A stretch of DNA of 5,096 nucleotides. Origin: an uncultured Lachnospiraceae bacterium (GTDB lineage: Bacteria; Bacillota; Clostridia; Lachnospirales; Lachnospiraceae). The notes beneath the pieces are model-generated. The model made no database searches, had not been told where the DNA came from, and worked only from the letters and a program-made list of their open reading frames with translations. Of this stretch, positions 1 to 5,096 are shown piece after piece. The translations under genes and the position numbers were made by a program. Positions within the stretch are counted from its first letter, which is position 1. Each line of letters opens with the position of its first letter. The stretch covers positions 1 through 5,096 of the forward strand of contig CADCPP010000046.1 of NCBI GenBank assembly GCA_902803355.1, given 5' to 3'.

Positions 1-194
1 ATGATGATCTTGTACACGGCGGTATGGACCGCGTAAATGACGGCCCAGAGGAGAAACAGGGCGGCGAATAAAAGAGGCAGTCTGGGCGTCAGAAGAGCCT
101 GCCAGTCCTGTTTGCTCGGTGCCATTTTGACCGCCAGCAGGACGATCCCCACGACGCCGATCAGAAAAAAGAGCAGTCTGTAGCGCTTTTTCAT
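1..194 (-). CDS. Flippase-like / LPG-synthase transmembrane family protein (N-terminal part, truncated by window)
   Basis: The reading frame starts at ATG 194-192 and runs off the left edge, giving 64 complete codons. The product begins MKKRYRLLFFLIGVVG, has a first membrane helix at about residues 7-23, a short loop with QDWQALL, and a second hydrophobic helix at about 40-58 followed by AVYKII. This helix, short 'W..L' loop, helix pattern is what I know from the start of the lysylphosphatidylglycerol-synthase transmembrane / YbhN-like / AglD2 flippase family, polytopic membrane proteins that move or modify lipids. Only the N-terminus is visible, so the family is a reasonable guess and the substrate is unknown. 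The start is well supported: GGAGGG lies 5-10 bases upstream, and ATG overlaps the TGA of the upstream phosphatidyltransferase gene (ATGA, 194-191). It is therefore probably the last visible gene of the leftward operon and translationally coupled to a lipid-synthesis gene, which fits a lipid role. Confidence 0.6.
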   Translation of the reverse strand, partial: MKKRYRLLFFLIGVVGIVLLAVKMAPSKQDWQALLTPRLPLLFAALFLLWAVIYAVHTAVYKII

Positions 195-1219
195 CTATCC
201 CTCCTCTCTGCCTTACTTTCGGCCTGTGATGAGCTTGAGGGAGCGTATTCCGCGCAGAGCCGAGCGGCGATAGCCTCGTATCTCGCGGTCATCAGCAACT
301 TGATCCCCTCCAGGATCACAAACACGAAGAGGAAGAAATAGCCTTCTCTTTTGAACAGGAGAAACAGAAAAAGCGTATAGGTCCGGAGATTGTAGCTTAA
401 CACATTGGTGACCTGGATGATCTTCCGGCTGTGATCAAGATAGGCAGCGGCAAGACCTTCCCGCGCCTTGCCGGACTCGGCCAGGGTGAGAAGCTGCTGC
501 GAGTGCGGGGTGCTTTTTTCCTGCGCGAGCGTATAGAGGAGATAAGCCTTCAGGCAGAGACGGTGAAAAAAGGACGTCCCCGCAGGAAGGGCGGCGATCT
601 CCGCCTTCAGGTCCTTTGCGCGGGAATGATAGTCCTCGCTGCGGCCTTTCAGAAAATACAGGTGAAGGCCGCGGTAGTAGTCTGCCATGCGGGCCTGGCC
701 GGCATGCAGGAAGATGGCCAGGGCGATCACGATCCAGATCCGCCAGGACCAGAAGACACTGCCCGGAGAGGTGAAGGGGACGGGCTCGTCCATCATGCGG
801 AAGCCGAGGACGATGTAGATAGCAAGGTAATTGATCATATCCACGGCGCCGTCAAGGATCCGCCCGAAGCGGCTTCCGGAATGGGTCAGCCTGGCGACCT
901 GTCCGTCGCAGCAGTCCAGGATCGCCGCAAAGATCTCGCAGGCAATGCCGGCGAGATTGAGCAGAAGATCCTTGGGATACAGCAGAATACTGCCGCTAAT
1001 GCCGAACAGCAGGGAAAGAAGCGTAACGGCATTGGCGGAGCAGTGTATTTTGATAAAGAAGTGGGTCAGATGGATGGCGATCGGATCATAGACGAGAACG
1101 TCGATCGGGTCGTCGGTTTCATCGGATTTCCGGGCTGCCTGGATCTCCGCCTTAAGCTTGCCGGAGACGGAGGCATACAGTGTGTTTATGCGATTCTGAG
1201 AATCAGGATATAGGGGCAT
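191..1219 (-). CDS. CDP-alcohol phosphatidyltransferase family membrane protein
   Basis: A 342-residue integral membrane enzyme. It carries the complete family signature D-x2-D-G-x2-A-R-x8-G-x3-D-x3-D at residues 102-127 (D102, D105, G106, A109, R110, G119, D123, D127), so the metal-binding active site looks intact. Enzymes with this motif displace CMP from a CDP-activated alcohol or CDP-diacylglycerol to form a phosphodiester lipid. Hydrophobic helices lie at about 62-81, 87-101, 128-140, 158-175, 274-288 and 293-310. A charged, probably cytoplasmic insert at about 185-265 separates the fourth and fifth helices and makes the protein longer than the usual ~200-residue members. The polar N-terminus (1-50) and a Ser/Glu/Arg-rich C-terminus are also extra. 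The acceptor alcohol cannot be told from sequence. ATG 1219 is the first possible start after the upstream stop in this frame; only a weak AGCAGG precedes it, so coupling to the gene 27 bases upstream is likely. The neighbouring flippase-like gene suggests a joint lipid pathway (inference). Confidence 0.9.
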   Translation of the reverse strand: MPLYPDSQNRINTLYASVSGKLKAEIQAARKSDETDDPIDVLVYDPIAIHLTHFFIKIHCSANAVTLLSLLFGISGSILLYPKDLLLNLAGIACEIFAAILDCCDGQVARLTHSGSRFGRILDGAVDMINYLAIYIVLGFRMMDEPVPFTSPGSVFWSWRIWIVIALAIFLHAGQARMADYYRGLHLYFLKGRSEDYHSRAKDLKAEIAALPAGTSFFHRLCLKAYLLYTLAQEKSTPHSQQLLTLAESGKAREGLAAAYLDHSRKIIQVTNVLSYNLRTYTLFLFLLFKREGYFFLFVFVILEGIKLLMTARYEAIAARLCAEYAPSSSSQAESKAERRDR

Positions 1220-1246
1220 GATCGGCCTGCTTAGTAATCTTTGATC

Positions 1247-2530
1247 TTATTTTTGTTCGGCTGCTTCCCCGCGTTTGCTCTCAATCTTTACCCGTCCTTC
1301 GTGGATGCTCTGCTTAAAGAAATCCTTCACGGAGCAGCCGGCGCGGCCTGAAGAGGCGCAGGCGCAGGCGCAGGCACAGGACGAAGCGCAGGCGCAGGAG
1401 GAGGCACACGATGACGCGCAGGAGGAGGCACAGGAGGAGTGGTGCGAGCCGCCGGAGCGCGAGCTGCCGGAACGCGGCCTGCTGACCGGGACATTGATCA
1501 CATTGACCCGGATGTAGGTGTTCGGAGAATCGCCGTAGCGATAGGTGCCGTTTTGGGTGTACTTCTCCGGCTTTTCGATCTGGCTCTCTTCCACCACTTC
1601 CTTGCTCTTGATCATGCTGCGGCCGCAGTAGGCGCAGTTGTCCTTGCCTTCTTCACGCGGCATGCCGCAGCCCGGGCAAAACGCGTAATACTCGATCTTC
1701 GTACGGGTGATCTTTTTCTCGGTCGTCTTTTCCGAGCCAAAGCCCGTGCCGCTGAGCATATAGCGGATAAATTTGATCAGCAGGACAATGGGCGTGACGA
1801 TAATAAAGATAAAGATGGCGCTGCCGATGATGATGCCGAGGACCTCCATGATGCCGCTGAACGCGCTTCCTTGTCCGCCCGGCGTATACGGCTCGTAGCC
1901 GCCGCCTTCCTGACGCTCGGGGGAGAAGCCGAACGCGTCGTTCGGATAGACCACGCTCATGGTATAGCGGTCCCCGGGAGAGAGCGAAGCCGTAAAGACC
2001 AGATAGCCGTCTTGCTGCAGGCAGTCGGGCTGCCAGGCACCGGCGTTTTCCGCGTTCCAGAGGATCGTGAGCTGCTTGACCTGCATCCCGTCGAACCAGG
2101 CCGGTGTGAAGGTATAGGCCGTCTCGCCTTCCACCCACTTATCGATCTGATACATGTGGTCCTGGATCATAAAGAATTCCACGACCACGGTCTCGCCGGC
2201 GTAGTACGGCCGGTCCAGATAGATGGCCAGGGAGCTTCCTTTGTCGTCAATGCGTGAGATGGTATCCGAGGCGGCTTCGATCCGCTCATGGTACTGATTC
2301 GGTACGCCCAGATCGATCCAGTCGAGCGGCCCGTACTGCTTATCGTCCAGGACCTTCCACTCGATATGATAGGTCATGGAAAGCGTGGCGTCTTCATTCA
2401 CATCAACCTGAATGATAAAATTTTCGATCTCATCGGTCGCTGCGGCCTGCGCCTTTACGGAGGGCAGCAGGAGGGCAAGCAGAAGGACTGCCGCAAGCAG
2501 CAGGCTCTTACAGTGTTTCATGACTTTCAT
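1247..2530 (-). CDS. Single-pass membrane protein with extracytoplasmic domain, zinc ribbon and Cys/Ala/Ser-repeat C-terminal tail; putative radical SAM substrate
   Basis: With the start at 2530 the protein has 427 residues. A Sec signal peptide (basic start, hydrophobic 9-23, possible cleavage after AQA or AAA near 29-31) is followed by a soluble extracytoplasmic domain (about 32-225) rich in beta-strand-like segments, with a Gly-rich linker at 208-222. One membrane helix (about 229-256) follows. The cytoplasmic part has a zinc ribbon (C285-P-G-C288 and C299-A-Y-C302), a linker, and a tail in which SHHSS leads into CASS units and then CA dipeptides, ten Cys in 33 residues (367-399), ending in GRAGCSVKDFF. 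The ectodomain loosely recalls DUF2207-type proteins, but I cannot assign a function. A longer start at 2623 is open but would overlap the radical SAM gene by 94 bases and begin before the signal peptide. ATG 2530 follows AAGGAGG with 8-base spacing and overlaps the upstream stop (TGATG). Next to a radical SAM enzyme, the tail is a plausible modification substrate (inference). A metal-binding tail is the alternative. Confidence 0.85.
   Translation of the reverse strand: MKVMKHCKSLLLAAVLLLALLLPSVKAQAAATDEIENFIIQVDVNEDATLSMTYHIEWKVLDDKQYGPLDWIDLGVPNQYHERIEAASDTISRIDDKGSSLAIYLDRPYYAGETVVVEFFMIQDHMYQIDKWVEGETAYTFTPAWFDGMQVKQLTILWNAENAGAWQPDCLQQDGYLVFTASLSPGDRYTMSVVYPNDAFGFSPERQEGGGYEPYTPGGQGSAFSGIMEVLGIIIGSAIFIFIIVTPIVLLIKFIRYMLSGTGFGSEKTTEKKITRTKIEYYAFCPGCGMPREEGKDNCAYCGRSMIKSKEVVEESQIEKPEKYTQNGTYRYGDSPNTYIRVNVINVPVSRPRSGSSRSGGSHHSSCASSCASSCASSCACASSCACACACASSGRAGCSVKDFFKQSIHEGRVKIESKRGEAAEQK
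1334..1432 (-). repeat. Cys-rich CASS/CA repeat segment in the membrane protein tail
   Basis: Codons 367-399 encode three CASS units, then CA, another CASS, three CA units and a final CASS running into GRAGC. Cysteines are at 367, 371, 375, 379, 381, 385, 387, 389, 391 and 399, so spacing shifts from every fourth to every second residue. Codon use varies between the CASS units (Ala-Ser-Ser as GCC TCC TCC, GCG TCA TCG, GCC TCC TCC, GCT TCG TCC; Cys as TGT or TGC). The repeat is therefore seen in protein more clearly than in DNA and does not look like a fresh slippage expansion. On the plus strand it appears as a GCAGG-rich low-complexity stretch. Confidence 0.9.
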
Positions 2531-3927
2531 CAGCAGGTCCTCCTTAACGGGCATTCGCCGGTCATTTCTGCCGAATACGCTCTGCGCTCCGAGCAGGCGG
2601 GGCTGTTCCAGATGGTCTCCCATTCATCACTCAGCATGCTGCCAAGAGGCGCATCGGAGAGCCAGCTCTGGCAGGGCACCACGTTCCCGCCGGGCGTGAT
2701 GGCCATATTGGAAAGGCAGGCGCCGCAGGACGGCGAAGGAATATTCAGCTCGTCGAAGACCGCCTGCGGGATCCAGCCGGGCGAGGTGAAGGCGATCTCC
2801 ATGCCGTTTGCATGGCAGTAGGCCACGGCTTCGCGCAGGATCGTTTCGAGCTCTTCACCGCTCAGCTGCAGCCGCTCGGAGGCTTCGCCAAGCGCGTTTC
2901 CGGTGGTGATGAGCCCGGAGCAGGTCACATAGATGACGCCCAGGCTGTGCAGGTATTCCAACGTTTTCACATAGTCGCGGTTCAGCGTGCACAGCGGCGT
3001 GTTGATGCTCACGGAGAGGCCGGCAGCCAGGGCATTCTTAATGCCTGCAGCCGTATTGGTAAACTGCGGGGCGGCAACCAGGCGGTTGTGCACCGCGGGA
3101 TCGCAGGAATAGAAGGTGATCTGGACGCTGTCCAGCTCCGCCTCCCGCAGCTTTTTGCAGTAATCCGGCGTCAGCTTGATGCCGTTCGTGTTCAGCCGTG
3201 AGATGAACCAGCGCGCATAATGGATGAGCTCGAAGAGATCCTCCCGCATGGTCGGTTCGCCGCCGGTGAAGGTCACCTGCGGGATGCCTGCCGCGCGGCA
3301 CTTGTCGAGGATCTTTTTCCACGTTTCGGTCGAAAGCTCTTCTTCATCGGACAGCATCTGGCCGGCGGCGTAGCAATGGATGCACTTCTGATTGCAGTGC
3401 CATTGCCCGTTTTTGGTCATGGCGCTGACCATGACATCCATACGGTGCGGCGCATTCATCATGTCCGCGTAATCCCCGAGACTCATGTAGTGGATATCGG
3501 TGGTCACCTCTTCACGGTAGGCGATCTGCTTCATCGTGGTGTAGATCTCCGTGATATCTTCGCGGATCTTCTTCCGCGAGAAGATCGGCATGATCTGCTT
3601 CACGTTTTCCTCCGTGCTGTCCAGAATGGACTGCAGGTCGGCTTCCCCGATCTCTTTGCCGTCGTACTTGTTCGTCTCGCGGATCATCTCCGCCAGAATA
3701 ACGGCGTATGCAAAGTTGACGGGAATGATATCCGTCCCGTTGATGATCGCAATGCTGGCTTCAAAGCCGTTTTCCTCCTTCGCCGGCGGGATCAGATGGA
3801 TGCGGATCGCGCCGGGCCCGTTCGGATTCAGTGTGGTATGGAGGACCTCCGTGAAGGTATGATCCATATAGTCCTGAATGCGCCGGACGGTTTTTGTTTT
3901 ACGAAACAGTTTCGGTACTGTGGCCAT
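2530..3927 (-). CDS. Radical SAM/SPASM-type enzyme, putative peptide or protein modification enzyme
   Basis: A 465-residue cytoplasmic enzyme. The radical SAM cluster motif CxxxCxxC is present as C178-NQK-C182-IH-C185, followed by a Tyr, and the SAM-binding GGEP motif is at 222-225. The C-terminal region has a SPASM/twitch-like cysteine set (C401, C404, C419, C445, C459 and the terminal C465) with the typical ITPGGNVVPC and LGSML...IW elements, which usually hold auxiliary iron-sulfur clusters. Residues 1-165 precede the barrel. Part of this region (about 55-140: beta-strand-like ASIAIINGTDIIPVN, then helices) resembles the winged-helix shape of PqqD-like peptide-recognition domains, though the match is weak. 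This architecture is typical of RiPP-type maturases forming thioether or carbon-carbon links, or epimerising residues. The exact reaction is not determined. Its start is backed by AGGAGGT just upstream (spacing slightly short). It is first in the operon, and its TGA overlaps the start of the Cys-tail protein gene, the obvious candidate substrate. Confidence 0.9.
   Translation of the reverse strand: MATVPKLFRKTKTVRRIQDYMDHTFTEVLHTTLNPNGPGAIRIHLIPPAKEENGFEASIAIINGTDIIPVNFAYAVILAEMIRETNKYDGKEIGEADLQSILDSTEENVKQIMPIFSRKKIREDITEIYTTMKQIAYREEVTTDIHYMSLGDYADMMNAPHRMDVMVSAMTKNGQWHCNQKCIHCYAAGQMLSDEEELSTETWKKILDKCRAAGIPQVTFTGGEPTMREDLFELIHYARWFISRLNTNGIKLTPDYCKKLREAELDSVQITFYSCDPAVHNRLVAAPQFTNTAAGIKNALAAGLSVSINTPLCTLNRDYVKTLEYLHSLGVIYVTCSGLITTGNALGEASERLQLSGEELETILREAVAYCHANGMEIAFTSPGWIPQAVFDELNIPSPSCGACLSNMAITPGGNVVPCQSWLSDAPLGSMLSDEWETIWNSPACSERRAYSAEMTGECPLRRTC
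2538..2544 (-). promoter_or_regulatory. Ribosome binding site deciding the start of the Cys-tail membrane protein
   Basis: On the minus strand AAGGAGG is followed by ACCTGCTG and the ATG at 2530. It lies inside the last codons of the radical SAM gene and argues for the start at 2530 over the upstream in-frame ATG at 2623 or the one at 2554. Because the start overlaps the radical SAM stop codon, terminating ribosomes can probably re-initiate here, giving linked production of enzyme and candidate substrate. Confidence 0.85.
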
Positions 3928-3930
3928 AAT

Positions 3931-3940
3931 ACCTCCTGAA
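3931..3940 (-). promoter_or_regulatory. Ribosome binding site of the radical SAM gene
   Basis: TTCAGGAGGT lies three bases before the ATG at 3927. It is a near-perfect Shine-Dalgarno sequence with slightly tight spacing, and it fixes this ATG as the start. Confidence 0.8.
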
Positions 3941-3958
3941 CGGAAAAAGCTATTATAT

Positions 3959-3987
3959 ATTATATACGATGGCGCTGGCCCTGTCCA
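3959..3987 (-). promoter_or_regulatory. Sigma70-type promoter of the leftward radical SAM operon
   Basis: Read on the minus strand, TGGACA (3987-3982) and a perfect TATAAT (3964-3959) are separated by exactly 17 bases. A start of transcription near 3952 would give a short leader of about 25 bases before the ATG at 3927. A second TATAAT (3957-3952) sits 1 base further on in the AT-rich run but has no well-spaced -35 box. No operator or riboswitch fold fits in so short a leader, so the sequence shows no obvious regulation. Confidence 0.75.
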
Positions 3988-4030
3988 GAACCTTTACTGC
4001 TGCAGCGTCCTGTTTGCCGGAGGATTGTTC

Positions 4031-4059
4031 TTGAAAGCCTGCCCTGCGTCTGCTATGCT
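4031..4059 (+). promoter_or_regulatory. Sigma70-type promoter of the VOC protein gene
   Basis: TTGAAA (4031-4036) and TATGCT (4054-4059) are 17 bases apart, and a TGC directly before the -10 box makes an extended -10 element. Transcription would begin near 4066, leaving a leader of about 43 bases. It faces away from the radical SAM operon promoter; the two -35 boxes are about 43 bases apart, with no clear operator between them. Confidence 0.7.
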
Positions 4060-4108
4060 ATAGTAAATCTGATGATTGCCGCGCAGGACGCGGAAAAGGA
4101 GAAACGTA

Positions 4109-4453
4109 ATGAGTGAATTTAAGATCAAACACATCGGGATCAGAACGGACAGCGGAGAAGAGGCCATGGAGATCGCCTCGCTTTTGGCTGCCCTGTTTGA
4201 CCTTCCCGGAACGAGAGACACGGAAGTTGCCGTCTGGGCAGGCGATCTGTTTGAAGTGATGAAGAGCAGCTACCGCGGAGAAAGAGGCCATGTGGCCATG
4301 CAGACGGATGATGTAGAAAAAGCGATGGCGGCCCTGCGCGAAAAGGGCATCGGCTTTGACGAAAGCTCGATCCGCAAAAACGAGGAGGGCCGCATCAGCT
4401 TTGTTTATCTGAAGAAGGAGATCGCGGGCTTCCAGTTCCACCTTACGCTGTAA
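4109..4453 (+). CDS. Small VOC (glyoxalase/bleomycin-resistance fold) family protein
   Basis: A 114-residue soluble protein that starts FKIKHIGIRT, a typical first strand of a VOC module, and contains WAGDLFEVMKSSYRGERGHV and DVEKAMAALREKGIGFDE, ending IAGFQFHLTL. The pattern (EVMK, G..GH-A, DVEKA, KEIAGF-HL) recalls the extra C-terminal domain that some clostridial KDPG/KHG aldolases carry; here it stands alone. Possible metal ligands, if it binds a metal, are His8, Glu49 and His63, but the enzymatic reaction is unknown and it may be a non-catalytic or sugar-acid-related module. ATG 4109 is preferred because AAGGAG lies seven bases upstream; an earlier in-frame TTG (4076) has no such site. 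The gene has its own promoter, and its end overlaps that of pepT on the other strand by 11 bases. Confidence 0.8.
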   Translation: MSEFKIKHIGIRTDSGEEAMEIASLLAALFDLPGTRDTEVAVWAGDLFEVMKSSYRGERGHVAMQTDDVEKAMAALREKGIGFDESSIRKNEEGRISFVYLKKEIAGFQFHLTL

Positions 4454-5096
4454 CCAGATTGACCAGCACTTCCACCATCTTTTTCATGGCGTCGACAGAG
4501 ACGAATTCATGGATGCCGTGGAAGTTTTCCCCGCCGGTGGACAGGTTCGGGCAGGGCAGCCCCATAAAGGAGAGCTGCGCGCCGTCTGTACCGCCGCGGA
4601 TCGGCACGGTCTTCGGTTCCACGCCGGCTTTTTGCATGGCTTCCTCCGCGCGGCGGATCACATGCATCACCGGCAGGATCTTTTCTTTCATATTGCGGTA
4701 CTGGTCGCGGATCATAAGCTCGATGGTGCCTTCGCCGTAGCGCTCGTTCAGGAAATCTGCGGCGCGCTGCATCGTACGCTTTTTCTCTTCGAGCTTAGTT
4801 TCATCATGGTCGCGCAGGATGTAGCCGATCTTCGTGAGCGTTTCATTCCCCGCAATATCCCCCGCATGATAAAAGCCTTCATAGCCTTCCGTATGGGCAG
4901 GGGTCTCCGCAGGTGGCAGGAGGCTCATGAATTCGCCGGCGATCAGCACGGCGTTTTTCATTTTGTTCTTCGCGGAGCCGGGGTGGATGTTGACCCCGTG
5001 CACGGTGACTCTGGCAGCGGCGGCATTGAAATTCTCGTATTCAAGCTCGCCGAGGGTCCCGCCGTCCACCGTATAGCCGTAGGCGGCGCCGAAGCC
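4443..5096 (-). CDS. pepT: Peptidase T (tripeptide aminopeptidase), C-terminal half, truncated by window
   Basis: A 217-residue fragment of a zinc-dependent M20-family aminopeptidase that removes the N-terminal residue from tripeptides in the cytoplasm. The visible part opens with GFGAAYGYTVDGG, whose Asp matches a zinc ligand of PepT (Asp196 in the enterobacterial protein). It continues through LGELEYENFNAA and VHGVNIHPGSAKNKM of the dimerisation (lid) domain, then IRGGTDGAQLSFMGLPCPNL, nearly identical to enterobacterial PepT. In FHGIHEFVSVDAM the first His corresponds to zinc ligand His379. The family is about 405-410 residues, so roughly half the gene lies beyond the right edge, including the first metal ligands and the catalytic Glu. 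The frame is intact. It ends at TAA 4445-4443, inside the last codons of the convergent VOC gene, leaving no room for a terminator between the two genes. Confidence 0.95.
   Translation of the reverse strand, partial: GFGAAYGYTVDGGTLGELEYENFNAAAARVTVHGVNIHPGSAKNKMKNAVLIAGEFMSLLPPAETPAHTEGYEGFYHAGDIAGNETLTKIGYILRDHDETKLEEKKRTMQRAADFLNERYGEGTIELMIRDQYRNMKEKILPVMHVIRRAEEAMQKAGVEPKTVPIRGGTDGAQLSFMGLPCPNLSTGGENFHGIHEFVSVDAMKKMVEVLVNLVTA

Noticed and set aside
431..1213. Plus-strand open frame (260 codons) opposite the phosphatidyltransferase.
   Set aside because: Antisense to a complete CDP-alcohol phosphatidyltransferase motif and membrane helices; no independent coding evidence.
1220..1249. The TAA of the Cys-tail gene is in the same frame as the phosphatidyltransferase, nine sense codons before its ATG, suggesting read-through or a split gene.
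   Set aside because: Both proteins have complete, unrelated architectures and the spacer contains no conserved continuation. One frame in three matches by chance.
1439..2257. Long plus-strand open frame (272 codons) opposite the membrane protein gene.
   Set aside because: It lies antisense to a gene with clear domain features. Its Ala/Arg/Asp/His-rich composition is typical of a GC-driven shadow frame.
2531..2623. Upstream in-frame extension of the Cys-tail protein (31 more residues from the ATG at 2623).
   Set aside because: It would overlap the radical SAM gene by 94 bases and would put a polar stretch before an evident signal peptide; AAGGAGG sits correctly for the ATG at 2530.
3220..3939. 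Long plus-strand open frame (239 codons) opposite the radical SAM gene.
   Set aside because: Antisense to intact, conserved radical SAM motifs; no recognisable domain and a His/Asp/Arg-rich shadow composition.
3951..3966. AT-rich TATATATTATATA-like run as a possible palindromic operator.
   Set aside because: It is fully explained by the -10 region of the leftward promoter; the symmetry is the trivial kind expected of alternating AT sequence.
3975..3988. Short inverted repeat CTGG-N6-CCAG in the divergent promoter region.
   Set aside because: Only four paired bases, so chance is a sufficient explanation.

Overview
The window looks like chromosomal DNA from an anaerobic, gut-type member of the Clostridia (Bacillota). 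A Lachnospiraceae-like organism with moderately high GC is my best guess. The reasons are strong AGGAGG-type ribosome binding sites, a PepT-type tripeptidase, a VOC protein resembling the extra domain of clostridial KDPG aldolases, and a radical SAM enzyme beside a protein with a cysteine-rich tail. The organism assignment is inference only. No RNA genes, mobile elements, CRISPR arrays or phage genes are visible, and gene density is close to complete.

The main unit is a leftward (minus-strand) operon starting at a good sigma70-type promoter near 3959-3987. Its order is: (1) a radical SAM/SPASM enzyme (3927-2530); (2) a signal-peptide-bearing, single-pass membrane protein (2530-1247) with a zinc ribbon and a C-terminal segment built of CASS and CA units containing ten cysteines; (3) a CDP-alcohol phosphatidyltransferase (1219-191); (4) the first 64 codons of a hydrophobic protein resembling the flippase / lysylphosphatidylglycerol-synthase transmembrane family, cut by the window edge. 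Genes 1/2 and 3/4 overlap by a few bases (TGATG and ATGA), suggesting translational coupling. Genes 2 and 3 are 27 bases apart.

The most interesting item is the enzyme/tail pair. The radical SAM enzyme has an N-terminal extension that could be a peptide-recognition domain, and a cysteine-bearing C-terminal domain typical of peptide-modifying enzymes. Its direct neighbour carries a repetitive Cys/Ala/Ser tail predicted to stay in the cytoplasm, where such an enzyme could act on it. This suggests a RiPP-like post-translational modification of a membrane protein tail, rather than of a small secreted peptide, with lipid-head-group genes downstream in the same transcript. The modification itself is inference.

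On the right, a rightward gene for a small VOC-fold protein (4109-4453) is transcribed divergently from its own promoter (4031-4059). It converges on, and overlaps by 11 bases, the leftward C-terminal half of peptidase T (pepT, 4443 to beyond 5096). No stretch longer than about 180 bases lacks a gene.
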